Source: Verrucomicrobiota bacterium
GTDB taxonomy: Bacteria > Verrucomicrobiota > Verrucomicrobiia > Limisphaerales > SXQI01
Assembly: GCA_008933045.1 (NCBI GenBank)
Contig: WBXJ01000145.1
Span: 1 to 7,551 of the forward strand
Direction: 5' to 3'
Length of the DNA: 7,551 bases
Shown here: positions 7,426 through 7,551 of the stretch, one piece after another
How positions within the stretch are numbered: the stretch's first letter is position 1
How the letters are laid out: every line of letters begins with the position of its first letter
Notes under the pieces: model-generated
Database searches by the model: none
What the model was told of the DNA's origin: nothing
What the model saw: only the letters and a program-made list of their open reading frames with translations
Program-made: the position numbers and the translations under genes

Positions 7426-7488
7426 CATCAGAAAACACCCTAAAAACAAAAACCGTGCCAACTGCGTTAAAATGCAAGCAAAGGCAGG

Positions 7489-7522
7489 TATTTGCCACGA
7501 AAAGACGCTTTTTTGGCAAATA
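7489..7522. repeat. Extended hairpin downstream of the tRNA
   Basis: TATTTGCCA (7489-7497) pairs with TGGCAAATA (7514-7522). Inside it AAAAG (7500-7504) pairs with CTTTT (7508-7512) around an ACG loop, with only CG and T left unpaired between the two stems, giving 14 pairs in 34 bases. No T-run follows on either strand, so it is unlike a simple terminator. Confidence 0.75.
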
Positions 7523-7534
7523 GTTTGGCAAATA
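7512..7534 (+). repeat. Tandem copies of TTTGGCAAATA
   Basis: The 11-mer TTTGGCAAATA occurs at 7512-7522 and again at 7524-7534, a period of 12. With the inverted TATTTGCCA at 7489-7497 this makes three copies of the 9-mer TGGCAAATA in 46 bases. Such spaced copies resemble protein-binding sites, for example integrase arm sites or an operator; the protein is not identifiable because the window ends 17 bases later. Confidence 0.7.
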
Positions 7535-7551
7535 ATTTAGGATCTGCCCGG

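Overview
The window reads as chromosomal DNA from a Gram-negative-type, rod-shaped bacterium, most likely a member of the Verrucomicrobia (PVC group). This assignment is an inference. It rests on the large secreted subtilase, whose architecture is a DxDxDG-insert S8 peptidase followed by repeated PPC-like beta-sandwich domains, Ig-like domains and a C-terminal 'STDLKTW...FYRL' module. That style of extracellular protein is typical of the phylum. The mre genes are conserved too widely to decide the phylum by themselves.

Left half, minus strand: a cell-elongation operon read mreB (2164-3192), mreC (1306-2112), mreD (755-1309), mrdA (1-752, cut by the window edge). mreC and mreD overlap by four bases, and mreD and mrdA are two bases apart, so translational coupling is likely. 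Together they encode the cytoplasmic actin-like filament, the periplasmic and membrane linkers, and the class B penicillin-binding transpeptidase of the lateral-wall (Rod) complex.

Middle: a divergent intergenic region (3193-3573) with an interrupted dyad at 3243-3285. Its two outer arms form the -35-like TTGACC of two possible back-to-back promoters, one towards mreB and one towards the protease.

Right half, plus strand: a single 1205-residue exported serine protease (3574-7191) with an intact Asp-His-Ser triad and about 750 residues of beta-rich modules after the catalytic domain. Next comes a tRNA with CAT anticodon (7314-7388). The AT-richer tail contains a strong hairpin and three copies of TGGCAAATA, the kind of sequence seen where integrative elements sit beside tRNA genes. 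The window ends before any integrase could be seen.

I see no complete new defence or mobile system. The less ordinary signals are the dyad between the divergent genes, two perfect 13-bp inverted repeats inside coding sequences, the multidomain protease, and the repeat cluster after the tRNA.
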